From Hexactinellida sp. DTS-2022 (taxonomy: Eukaryota; Porifera; Hexactinellida): a DNA stretch of 64,000 nt. The stretch lies in assembly GCA_028753945.1 (NCBI GenBank), contig JAPNXP010000009.1:5394001-5458000 (forward strand), given 5' to 3'. Under the pieces are notes generated by a model. It was given only the letters and a program-made list of their open reading frames with translations, made no database searches and was not told the origin of the DNA. Shown here piece by piece: positions 54,973 to 64,000 of the stretch; within the stretch, counting starts at the first letter, position 1, and every line of letters begins with the position of its first letter. The position numbers and the translations under genes were made by a program.

Positions 54973-57900
54973 GTAAACATATTAATATACAAATTTATGT
55001 TTCCATAGAGTATAAATTAATTTTAGTGACTAAGAATGACAAACGATGTAAATCTCCAAAATTTGTTATATGAAAAGCAACAAAAATGTATTTCCAAAAA
55101 GTTCATTATAAATTATGCGACTGTTTAAAAAATTATTTAGGAGATAATGAAATTATAAAGTATGTAACTGTAGAACTGTATATCATACTTGAGTGAGTTA
55201 ATGTTTCCAAAATTGTGACACAATTATTTTAATTAGATAATATTTATTTATTGTATAAAACTATTTAGGTCTTAACTTAGTTTTGTATTATTGTGGATCC
55301 TCAACTTCTTTTTTTAATCCTTCCTGCTATACTATCAGTAATGAGAAAGCTAACTGGGATACTGCTAATGTTATTTGTGTACAGCAAGAAGGAAGATTAT
55401 TTAGGAATATAAACTATCGGATTAATGCCATTATTCAAGCTAATAATGGAGGAGAGGATATTTGGACTGGATATAGGAGAGTTGGGAATACTTCTGAATT
55501 TAAATCGAAAGATCAGTATACTTTTCCATCTTTTTATCAGAGGTATTGGAAGGCTAATAATCCCATAGATGGCATTGACTGTGTTGGAATTGAAAACAAT
55601 AAGTATATATCTTTAGAATGTAACACTAATCATACAGTGGTTTGCAAGATTTGTAAGTACACATTTATCATATATATTATATTAGTATAGTTAAACTCAG
55701 TTTAAACTGTTGAGTTACTGTGATAATATTCTGCAAAAGTAACAAGGAATTGGTTCTTGTTTAACTTGTCAATATGAAACTTAGTGATTGATTTATCATT
55801 AAAAAATTATTTAAATGTGTGGAAATATCAAAATAATTTATGCTAAGTATTTATAAAACAGTGGCGGCTCCCCTGATTGCGTCTAACTTTCATTAATACA
55901 TATACAAATACGCATGTAGATAAAATGTTATTGTACTTATTTTCTAGATTATAATAATAATAACAAATGTAATGAACTAGCACAAGTATATGCACTGGCA
56001 CAAGACTACGTAGATGCTTGTTCTTCTTCACTAGTAAGTTGTGTTACATCATTTATTTTTTGTCAAATTGAGCTATTGTACCTGAATTCTAGTCATCCGG
56101 TTATACTAAAATTTGGTTTATAAATATCGGTTGTCTATTTCGTTTGCAAATATACTTTAGAATCAAATATAAATTCGCATAATCTCACAAATTTGCACGG
56201 ATTCCTTAGTACTAACGATGTGAGAGTTATCTTATATGTTAAATCACAAATATTTTTGTCTGTTTGTCCAGAATAGATTGAAGAACTGGTAAGAAAATTT
56301 GGCTGAGGGGTAGGAAAAACTGTTTCTAGGAAGAAGTTTAAATATCTAAGAAAATATTTACATCTTCCCCCCAAAAGCTAACAAAAGTTTAAACCAATTA
56401 AATTAGAGGGTTGTTCCAGTATGGATTAACATCTGGCATACATTAGTATAAAAGGATTTTAGTGTCTCTATTATTAATGCGAATATGTATATTTAGTTCA
56501 GTTCTGGTATTCCAACAGCTAGCTCTTTAAGGAATTTGACTCTAAACTTTAACGTAACTACAGATGATATTATATACTTCTATGAGAATTCACAAGGTAA
56601 GAGTTCAATGCAAGTGCCGTATATACTCTAATAGTAGCCCCTATTCGAATAATCGCCTACCTCCAATAATAACCCTCCAAATTAGCAAATACAAAGTTAC
56701 TACCGGTACCCTGAGTAAATTTATTTATCTAATATTAATCGCAATATGATTAGCAATCGACTATACTAAATAAACTGTTTCAAGATGTGATATTCTCGAA
56801 AAGTCACGAAGATTATTCGTCAGAAAATGGCTTAAAAAACAATAATCGCCTAGGCCACTATTCGAATAAGTACGATATTTACTTAATAATGAAATATTTA
56901 TTCTTTTTATTCATAGATATTGTTATTACTAAACTGAGAGCTGACACACAAACACAAATACCAATATACACATATGGATTCTACACTAAACTAAACACTA
57001 TACAGATAGGAACAAATACAGTTCAAGGTAACAAATTATAATTCTCAAGTATCGGAGGGTGGTGAATATAGGAAAAATAATTACACTAAAGAATATCACA
57101 GTTTTTGGGATTGTCAGTTATTATAATATAATCTTATAGAAGACACAAATATTGTTATTTACAGTATTTCTGATACACAATTCAATAATGCTTCTTTCAT
57201 GTAAGTTGGTTTGCATTGTATACTCACTAGAGTGTACTTATATTTATTTGTTTAAATGATAGTTTGAACAGCCGAATAATTACAATCTACACAAACAATA
57301 ATTCAACTGGAAATTTTAGTATTTTATTTGAATATAATTACTACAGCAACTCTGTAAGTTAAATCTAAATTATGTATTTTCGTTGCATTATTCCTGATTT
57401 TTTCTATTTTCTTTACTACGTTCTTATTTTTAGAATATTTAAGTTTAATACATTATTATGGCGAGTTTATCACAAATTCTATATTTACTTTTTTAGAGGA
57501 ATCTTTTGTGTGCATCACTGAGATCAGATGGGTAAGTATTTAGTTACTCTTGTAACTCTCAATATGTAGCAATATATGAGTCCATGGACGGCTGTAGGGT
57601 GTCCACAGATGTATTACGGTAAATGGGAGGGTTCTACAGAATGTGTAATATTTACTATAACGGTTTAAAAAGGTTGGGAATCGATGTTTAGACAAATATA
57701 GTAAATGCTATGTAAAGAGTATTTATTCTGTTAACATGCTGTCGGTACAGCTGGAATTTTAGATTGTTTTGAAACTAGATATTGGTCTGCTGAAGGATTG
57801 ACTACTCATCAAATCCAATCAGATTACAGTATACAATGCACCACCTACATTCATGGCTTAACTACTGTTGCAGTTTTTGGAATGTAAGTGTAGCACAATA

Positions 57901-60900
57901 CAACTTATCAAATGTGTACAAAACTATTTGGCACTCTACAGTAGCTTATACAGTTATACTCCTATTTGTTGTCATGGGGAAATTGTGGGAAGCCATCTCA
58001 TTTTCTGACTGTTGCATTCTGGCTATGTAATAAAGTTAAACCATAAGAACCACTAATATGACACCAATTTATGCTAAACTGCATGGCATTCATTTGAACT
58101 CACTCCCTAATTTGTATAATTAATACATAATCATAAGTTTAACATGATTGGTTACTTAATCTCTTTAATTCTAGTCAAGAAACAGATCTAACAAACATCA
58201 TCAGTGAAAGCAGTAAGTATGTTTCTCCAACCAGGATTCCTGTTAACCTCAATCGCTAAATATTTTGATAATAAAACTAAAATAAATTAACATGCAGTAG
58301 TAAACAATATACAGTGTAACATCGATTTAGTAATGTCGACGGGACATCCCAAATCATTACTAATTCGATGTTTTAATATATTATGCTAAATCCATGTCAA
58401 AAGTACTAGAATAGGAAAATATTAGTTGAACTGTTCAGTAGAGAACTATTTTCTGCATTCTTCGCTAGAATTTTTGAATTCCACACTGCTGGAGGTACTT
58501 CTGTTGTATGCAATTATTTATAATTTGTGCTTGACAAATTTTAACAAGTCATAGTCTGACTCACCCTTCGAGACGGCGTAGGCATAGACCTGCTTTATAG
58601 CGCATAGCACTAGACACCAGTCTCACACGCTGCTTCTTAGCGCAGGAGGCTCTGTCATTATAAAATAAAATATATAATCTAGACATTACAAAATCGATGT
58701 AAAATTCATGGTAAAGTTTTATGGGAGCTGGAAAAACATTACTAATCGATGTATCACAAAATCGAAGGAATTCTCCCTGTATCTTCTTCGGTAGAGGGAC
58801 ACGTGACAGGAAAATAGTTTACTATATCGATGTCATTACTAAATCGAACGTTAAAAAATCGATATATGTATATATATATGTATATAGCTACAACTGTCAC
58901 CACTACCATAGTCTCACCAACTACAAATACTACAATCAGCACCAGTGAAGAAAGTAAGTTCATCTGTATCAAATAATAAATACAATAATTAAGGTAACAG
59001 ATTGAAATTTAAAATTAAGTTGTATAACACGCACTGGAGCCTACGGTCCTCGCTAGTATTTCAATAATGTTACTTTTCAAATGATATGCGGTTTTATTTA
59101 ATTAAATACAGTCGAACCTGATAACAGCAACCTAAAGGCACAAAAATTGTAGAATTTAATTGCTCAGTTAACGGTTTTGTCACCTATTGGGAGGGAATCT
59201 GTGAATATTTTTATTAGATATTCAAACTTGTCCAAAGATACAGTATTTCCCACAATCCAGCCAAAGTATGTAGCTCATACCAGTTACTCAAACAAATCCG
59301 AACTAAAACATAAAATTTCAACTTACTATTATAACCTTAAAATTAAAATATAGGAGAAAATATTTTTTTTTTTCATTAGCTACGACTGTCACCACTCCCA
59401 CAGCCTCACCAACAATAGATGATACAATTGTCATCAGTGAAAGTTGTAAGTATGTTTCTCCAACCAGGGTTCCTGTTAACCTCAATCGCTAAATAATTTT
59501 GAACAAAAAACTGAAATAAATTGAAATAAAGTAGAAAACATTATATATATATACATGTATATATATATAAAATGTCTCTATAGACGAGAAAGTGTCTTTA
59601 AGTGTCTTTTATGGAGTATATCCAGCAAAAGTGTCTTTACTCGGCAAATTATCCATAGGACACGCCTTGTTTTTGCCTAGGCAAAAACCCTATACTTTTT
59701 ATAAATTGTCTGTGTATCATTAGATTTAAAGACACTGTCTGTATATTTATGAAATATACAGACAGTTTTTATATATATCTAGCTACAACTGTCACTACCA
59801 TAGTCTCACCAACAACAAATACTACAATCAGCACCAGTGAAGAAAGTAAGTTCATCTGTATCAAATACTAAATACCATAATTAAGGTAACAGATTGAAAT
59901 TTAAAATTAAGTTGTATAACACGCACTGGGACCTGCGGCCATCGCTAGTATTTCAATAATGTTACTTTTCAAATGATATGCGGTTTTTTAAATTAAATAC
60001 AGTCGAACGACTCGAACCTGATAACAGCAACCTAAATGCGGAATAATTGTATAATCTCAGTTAACGGTTTTGTCAGGGACCCGATTTTGTGGAAATATTT
60101 GTTCGTCTTGTCCGGAAATTCCTATTAACCAGGTTCGTACTAAAGAAGTTCAACTGTAGTATGATTAAATTATTGTAACACTAACAAAAATTTATAATCA
60201 ATGCTTAGTTATATATATTATCATGTTATACAATTATGTAATTTATAGTGACACAAATATAATTAATTGACCACTTGGATAAGGAGCAAACAATTAATTA
60301 TATAGACTATACAGGGTAATATTAGACTAAGGAGTCACAATCAATAATTTTATCCCAACTAAAATCCCTGCACAAATTGAATAAATCCCTGTACGCCTTT
60401 ACAAAAACAGCCAAAATGGTTAAAATCCCTGTGCAGTTGGCAGGTATATATTGATTATTTGAATTCTAATAGATGTTACATAAGATAATGAACCTGAAAT
60501 GGACAACGACGGTAATATTAAACTATACGCTCATTAGTTTATATTATTATTTTCACTAATTGTACACTATTTTCCAAAGCAAATTAAACTATTTTATATT
60601 AGAGTAGAACCTCGTTAGTATGAACACGATTAGTACGAAATTCCGGGTAATACGAATACCATTTCAGTCCCCATCAAAGCCAATTCAATACAATGATATT
60701 AGTTAATAGGAATTCCGGATAAAGCGAACACATTTTCACGGTTTCCTGGTGTCCGTACGAACGAGGTTCTATTATACGTACTACAAAACCTATTGAAAAC
60801 CTTTTAACAGATAATTTTATAGAATTGCTAACCAATAGTTTTATTTAATTCATTAATTTAATTTAATTATGCTGGCTTGATTGTGTCCAGGTACTAAACA

Positions 60901-63887
60901 CTAACCAAACAGTGCTGGACAAAAGTTATATAAATCATTTATTGTGACTAAAAAATCCTTCATTAAAGAAAGTTAAATTCTATGGAAAATGTAGAAAAAT
61001 AATATATTTAGATTTAGATATATTGTTAATTAATTATCTTCATAGGTGGAACACTTTGTAATCCAAATTTAAATGACAGTTCAACTTGTGGAATGTTAAA
61101 TGTAAGTATGTTTGTTTCAAATGATTTTTATTCATGTTTAGATCTTTTATTCGCACAAGAAAATAAACTGTTATTGAAAATTTGATACATTTTACCACTG
61201 ATCTTCTATATTAATCATACTGTATCATTTTTGTATTTTATTTGCTAATATATAGATTCATATAGTATGGCGAAATGTTTTTAACAGATGAGATAAACTA
61301 TCGTACTTTCTCTAGGCAAATTTTAAGACTCAAGTGACCTTAGGAGAGTTCAATTCTAGTCTTGTATAATATGTTTGAGTCGCAAAATATTTTTAGTATA
61401 CTACCAGAGATCCGTAATATTGAAGAGTTTGAAAATCATAGGATTATACTATCTACATATTTTAGAGAATTTTCACTAAAGATGGAACAGATACGTCTAC
61501 TAATCAAGAAAAAGAAAAGTATTTGAATAAATTACTCGATCGTATTAATTTCTTAGCACCTGGTGAAATATTCGAGATTAGGAGTACACAACTAAACGCC
61601 GGTAAATACTGTTTACAATATTAATTATATATAGTAGAACCTCGTTAGTACGAACACCAGGGTCCGTCAAAATATGTTCGCTTTATCCGGTATTCGTATT
61701 GACCAATATCATTTGTATTGAAAAGCTTTGAAGGGGACTGAAATATGTTCGTATTAACCGGAATTCAAAATTAACCCGGTTTTACTGTATACGTAATTAT
61801 TTCTAGATGTAGCATTGATTGGGTATAATCGGAGCAGAAACACAGATATAAACATTGGGAAAACTGAAGTGGAAATACCAATGCGTTCATTTCCAGGTAA
61901 ATTAATAATAATTCGACACTTTTTCTTGCTTCTCAAAACTCTTAAATATTTGTGTGTTTTGAATTAATTAATTAATGATAATTATCACAATATATCCCTT
62001 CGTGTCCATTACAAACTATTTTATACGAATTGCAATAGGTTATTATGATATACAGTAAACTCTTGTTATAATGAATTCTTGGGACCTGTAAATTCATTCG
62101 TTATATCCGGATATTCGTTATAAGCGGATAACAATTAATGCATTTAGTGCTCTGGGGGAAAATATCCATTTCATTATAAGCAGTTATTTCGTTATAACCG
62201 ACTTGGTTATAACGGGAGATCACTGTACTACGTGGTTGGTTCAAAATAATTGACCTTATTTTATTCTAGCTAATACAACTTTGATTATCGCAAATTCTAA
62301 TCAAACAACTACCATCTATAATACTGATGAAGGTCCCAGAGTAGTGAGCAACTTAATCACAATAGTGGCAACTGAGATACTGATGGGAGAATTAACAATT
62401 GTATTTCCAGTAAAAGCTTCAGATGAAGTTGAGGTTATTTATTTATTAATTAGTACACATACTTATTATTATTTAATATTTTCAAATTTAGGAAGGAGAA
62501 TCTCTCAAATGCAGTTCATTGAATTCAGATGGGTACTTTATAGAGGATACACATACAGTAGAGAATGCATAATCCGACCCTCTGTAATCCGGAATTCAGC
62601 AGAATCGGAACTTTCCTTATCCCAATGAGGGTCGGACTATACATTAGAGCCTGCATAATCCGACATTTTTGGTGTCGGATTAGACAGGTTCTACTGTAGT
62701 AACTGTACATATATAGTACGAGCCCTTCGGTCTCGGTCGCTTTGCGACAGATCGGTGCTACACACCTCAAGTTAACGGCCGCTGTGTGGCCTTACTCCTC
62801 ACCCTTTCTGCCATGGAAAATGGTAGAAAGGGACGTTATATACATCTCTTTATAAGATTTCTATAGTTTTAACTTGTTTCTCATATTCTAAATCTATAAA
62901 TGCGAAATTCATGTTCAGCATACTTGTTTACCTATTAGAACATTTGTTTACCTATTATAACAGTTGGAACTTAGTCTCTATCTCAATTATAAATTCGGTT
63001 TCTAGTCCCCCGGACAAACAAACACACAAACACACAACAATTGAGATTTAATAATATAGATATACTAATTTTGACTTTCTATTGATATAATCATTGAAAT
63101 ATTTCCCTATAGAAGAAGTTGGAATAGTTCTGGAATAAGGACAGTAATTAACGACACCACTATTGACTGTATTACGAATCATATTACAACATTTGCTATT
63201 ATTGTCACATTCTCAACCAGTACAAACCCAGGCTCTACAGTTAGTAAATATTATAATTATCAATATACAACAAACCCTGTTGTTTATTGTTGTATTTGCA
63301 TAATAAACTGTAAACCAGTGCTCGACAAATTAGGTGGTTTGGTGGCGTTAGCCACCAAAAATATTATTTAAGCCATCAAATTTTTCCTTTGGTGGCTTAA
63401 CTATTCCACAATAAATTGGGACTATGTGACTTTGTGTAGATTATATTTTTCATTTCATTATTTGTTATTAATATTAGTGTTGTTTAAGGCATGGGAAGTT
63501 TGTTAAGCCATCAGTGCCGGCCGTTGTTTATTCTTTAGCTACCAGAAATAGTGAGATGGTGGCTTAATTAGCCACCATAAAAATTTCATTTTGTAGAGCA
63601 ATGCTGTAAATAAAAGAATCATTCTAGTGATCATATCATATTACTACTTAAAAATTTTACTATTAAAAAAAATAATTAATTAATATCTTCTTTAGCCAAG
63701 CTCAGATACGGAAATACAAGCTTACATCAGTGTAGTTCTGTGTGGTCTCTCTCTGTTCGCACTTCTCATTACTGTCCTATTATACGCTTGCATCGGGTAA
63801 GAGACTTATAAAACTAATTTCTTAATATTAGATGATGCAACATTTTTGTGTGTGTGCAGGGAAAATTTGAAAAATAAAATTTCTTAA
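54906..63887 (+). CDS. C-type lectin / GAIN-GPS membrane protein (22 inferred exons)
   Basis: Inferred exons: 54906-54972, 55269-55652, 55948-56033, 56497-56596, 56917-57027, 57140-57200, 57263-57353, 57497-57531, 57779-57883, 58175-58212, 58888-58953, 59380-59445, 59783-59845, 60485-60511 (weak), 61046-61101, 61466-61601, 61807-61896, 62270-62433, 62492-62532, 63113-63239, 63696-63796, 63860-63887. All are GT-AG, phases match, and the sum is 2,043 nt (680 codons plus stop). Order: signal peptide, C-type lectin domain, GAIN with a GPS-like motif (YWSAEG; HGLTTVAVF), Thr/Ser stalk, second GAIN with GPS (WNSSG, CITNHITTFAI), one helix (about 26 residues), short basic tail. The GPS is the autoproteolysis site of adhesion receptors. 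If exon 22 is wrong, a 7TM region may follow beyond the window. Confidence 0.65.
55269..55652 (+). other. Exon 2: C-type lectin-like domain
   Basis: A 128-residue long-form CTLD in one exon: CGSSTSFFNPSCYT at the start, WDTANVICVQQEGRL (alpha 1 and Cys), DIWTGYRR (the WIGL-type core strand), YWKANNPIDGIDCVGIE with CVGI before the last strand, and HTVVCKIC at the end. The Ca-binding EPN/QPD triplet is replaced by NNPID-like residues, so sugar binding is uncertain. Confidence 0.8.
57779..57883 (+). other. Exon 9: first GPS motif
   Basis: With exon 8 (LLCASLRSDG) it forms C...YWSAEG...YSIQCTTYIHGLTTVAVF, aligned with the second GPS (KCSSLNSDG...WNSSG...CITNHITTFAIIV). The HGLT site retains the expected Leu-Thr cleavage pair. 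The intron just before it ends in a relic of the hairpin repeat (57736-57772). Confidence 0.7.
58175..59845 (+). repeat. Exons 10-13 and tandemly duplicated stalk segment
   Basis: Exons 11, 12 and 13 encode near-copies of a Thr/Ser-rich 21-22 residue unit (TTVTTTIVSPTTNTTISTSE). Introns are duplicated with them: sequence after exon 10 matches that after exon 12, and sequence after exon 11 (58940-59140) matches that after exon 13 (59832-60045). The 66- or 63-nt exons in phase 1-1 can be gained or lost without a frameshift, giving a heavily O-glycosylatable stalk. Confidence 0.8.
58315..58870. repeat. Intronic mariner-like MITE (ATCGATTTAGTAATG)
   Basis: Oppositely directed copies of ACATCGATTTAGTAATG and CATTACTAATTCGATGT occur at 58320-58375 and again at 58690-58850. 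Confidence 0.6.
60604..60775. repeat. Mariner-like MITE, AGTAGAACCTCGTTAGTA
   Basis: Inverted ends AGTAGAACCTCGTTAGTA and (inverse) ATAGAACCTCGTTCGTAC within an intron of the lectin gene; relatives at 12966 and 61635. Confidence 0.7.
61635..61795. repeat. Mariner-like MITE, second intronic copy
   Basis: Starts AGTAGAACCTCGTTAGTA and ends CCCGGTTTTACTGTATA; lies between exons 16 and 17, ending 11 bp before exon 17. Confidence 0.7.
62052..62228. repeat. Mariner-like MITE, CAGTAAACTCTTGTTATAAT
   Basis: Inverted ends ACAGTAAACTCTTGTTATAA and GGTTATAACGGGAGATCACT in the intron before exon 18. Confidence 0.7.
62553..62702. repeat. Mariner-like MITE after exon 19
   Basis: Inverted ends ACAGTAGAGAATGCATAATC and GGATTAGACAGGTTCTACTG with a second inner pair; starts about 20 bp after exon 19. 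The following 62715-62830 is a GC-richer stretch of unknown nature. Confidence 0.65.
63113..63239 (+). other. Exon 20: second GPS motif
   Basis: SWNSSGIRTVINDTTIDC then ITNHITTFAIIVTFS: conserved Trp, Cys and His, and a Thr-Thr-Phe-Ala strand after the cleavage site. Donor GTTAGT at 63240 keeps phase 0 to the membrane exon. Confidence 0.75.
63316..63603. mobile_element. hAT MITE in last intron
   Basis: Ends CAGTGCTCGACAAA and (inverse) CATTGCTCTACAAA; flanking 8-mers CTGTAAAC and CTGTAAAT (63308-63315 and 63604-63611) differ at one base. The interior repeats GGTGGCTTAA/TTAAGCCACC. Confidence 0.75.
63696..63796 (+). other. Exon 21: transmembrane helix
   Basis: SSDTEIQAYISVVLCGLSLF followed by ALLITVLLYACIG is a single hydrophobic helix resembling TM1 of adhesion receptors. 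Donor GTAAGA at 63797 (phase 2). The next acceptor (TGTGTGCAG at 63851-63859) gives GENLKNKIS and a stop, overlapped by AATAAA at 63873-63878. Confidence 0.7.
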
Positions 63888-63889
63888 TA

Positions 63890-64000
63890 CAGTAAGTTCT
63901 ATTATTATGAACATTCAAGGGACCAAAATTTGTGTTCATAATAGAGATACTTCATAATAGCAAACCCTATGTAAGTTGTTAAATTGGGATCATAGGGCTT
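63890..64000. repeat. Repeat at right edge, cut by window
   Basis: TTATTATGAACATTCAAGGG and GTTCATAATAGAGATACTTC match the repeat at 24735-24910. Confidence 0.7.

Noticed and set aside
57721..57778. A complete ninth hairpin element in the lectin intron
   Set aside because: Only one arm of about 37 bp is recognisable; no partner arm nearby.
58196..59437. Further hammerhead cores at CATCATCAGTGAAAG (58196 and 59433)
   Set aside because: They lack a CTGATGA...GAAA pair with stem II between; the GTGAAAG is only a coincidental coding match in exons 10 and 12.
62715..62830. tRNA or SINE head in the GC-richer stretch
   Set aside because: No A/B-box pair or cloverleaf could be drawn on either strand.
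63797..64000. Complete adhesion GPCR (7TM) in the window
   Set aside because: Only the first helix is present; nothing in the last 200 bp encodes a second helix, so 7TM can be neither asserted nor excluded.

Overview
The window is animal (metazoan) nuclear DNA: AT-rich, with very short spliced introns, and with domain families typical of animals: C-type lectin, GAIN/GPS, EGF, NHL, THAP, FLYWCH and a SLC47-type MATE carrier. A sponge or another early-branching invertebrate fits best, but the species cannot be read from the sequence. Nothing looks prokaryotic or like contamination.

Resident genes are few. An intact single-exon MATE exporter lies at 18633-20417 (minus). A two-exon coiled-coil gene spans 20758-22527 (minus). 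An intact 371-residue multipass membrane protein lies at 23356-24471 (minus). A lectin/GAIN-GPS cell-surface gene runs along the right flank on the plus strand (54906 to about 63887, 22 inferred small exons with matching phases). Smaller or damaged pieces are an exon at the left edge (1-110, minus), a partial NHL propeller (2982-3596, minus) and a decayed EGF-type gene (about 25990-27300, minus).

Most of the rest is a deep stack of mobile DNA, resolved here through target-site duplications (TSDs). A FLYWCH-MULE transposase gene with a C-terminal RING finger (pieces between 4052 and 16871) was split by a 9.7-kb hAT element (4149-13868, TSD GTTGTGAC) and by two more hAT-type elements (14561-15477 and 15681-16481). 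The 9.7-kb hAT itself holds a KRBA2/Ginger-like integrase element (about 4303-7402), its own dead hAT transposase (7538-9401) and a P-like element (9450-13719), which in turn holds three small hAT-type elements, one inside another. A second MULE relic (about 28830-30240) is broken by two further hAT-type elements. A Ty3/gypsy retrotransposon (30454-37773, minus) has a 5' LTR split by a 2.6-kb composite repeat. A second P-like element (41959-48533) contains a recently inserted intact MULE (42811-44971, 9-bp TSD). A gag relic (about 50870-51842) is split by another hAT-type element, and a third hAT-type element at 52538-53809 holds a MITE with long inverted repeats.

The main items for a second look are: a complete-looking hammerhead ribozyme fold on the minus strand at 49899-49948, inside a 231-bp insertion; a dispersed repeat family ending in a roughly 116-bp hairpin whose two arms keep the same asymmetry in all eight copies, with a ninth trace beside a lectin-gene splice site; a lectin gene with two GAIN/GPS units and apparently one membrane segment; a RING-tailed MULE; two P-like elements that both show 5-bp TSDs of the form WTCAG; and two adjacent perfect palindromes at 2226-2363.
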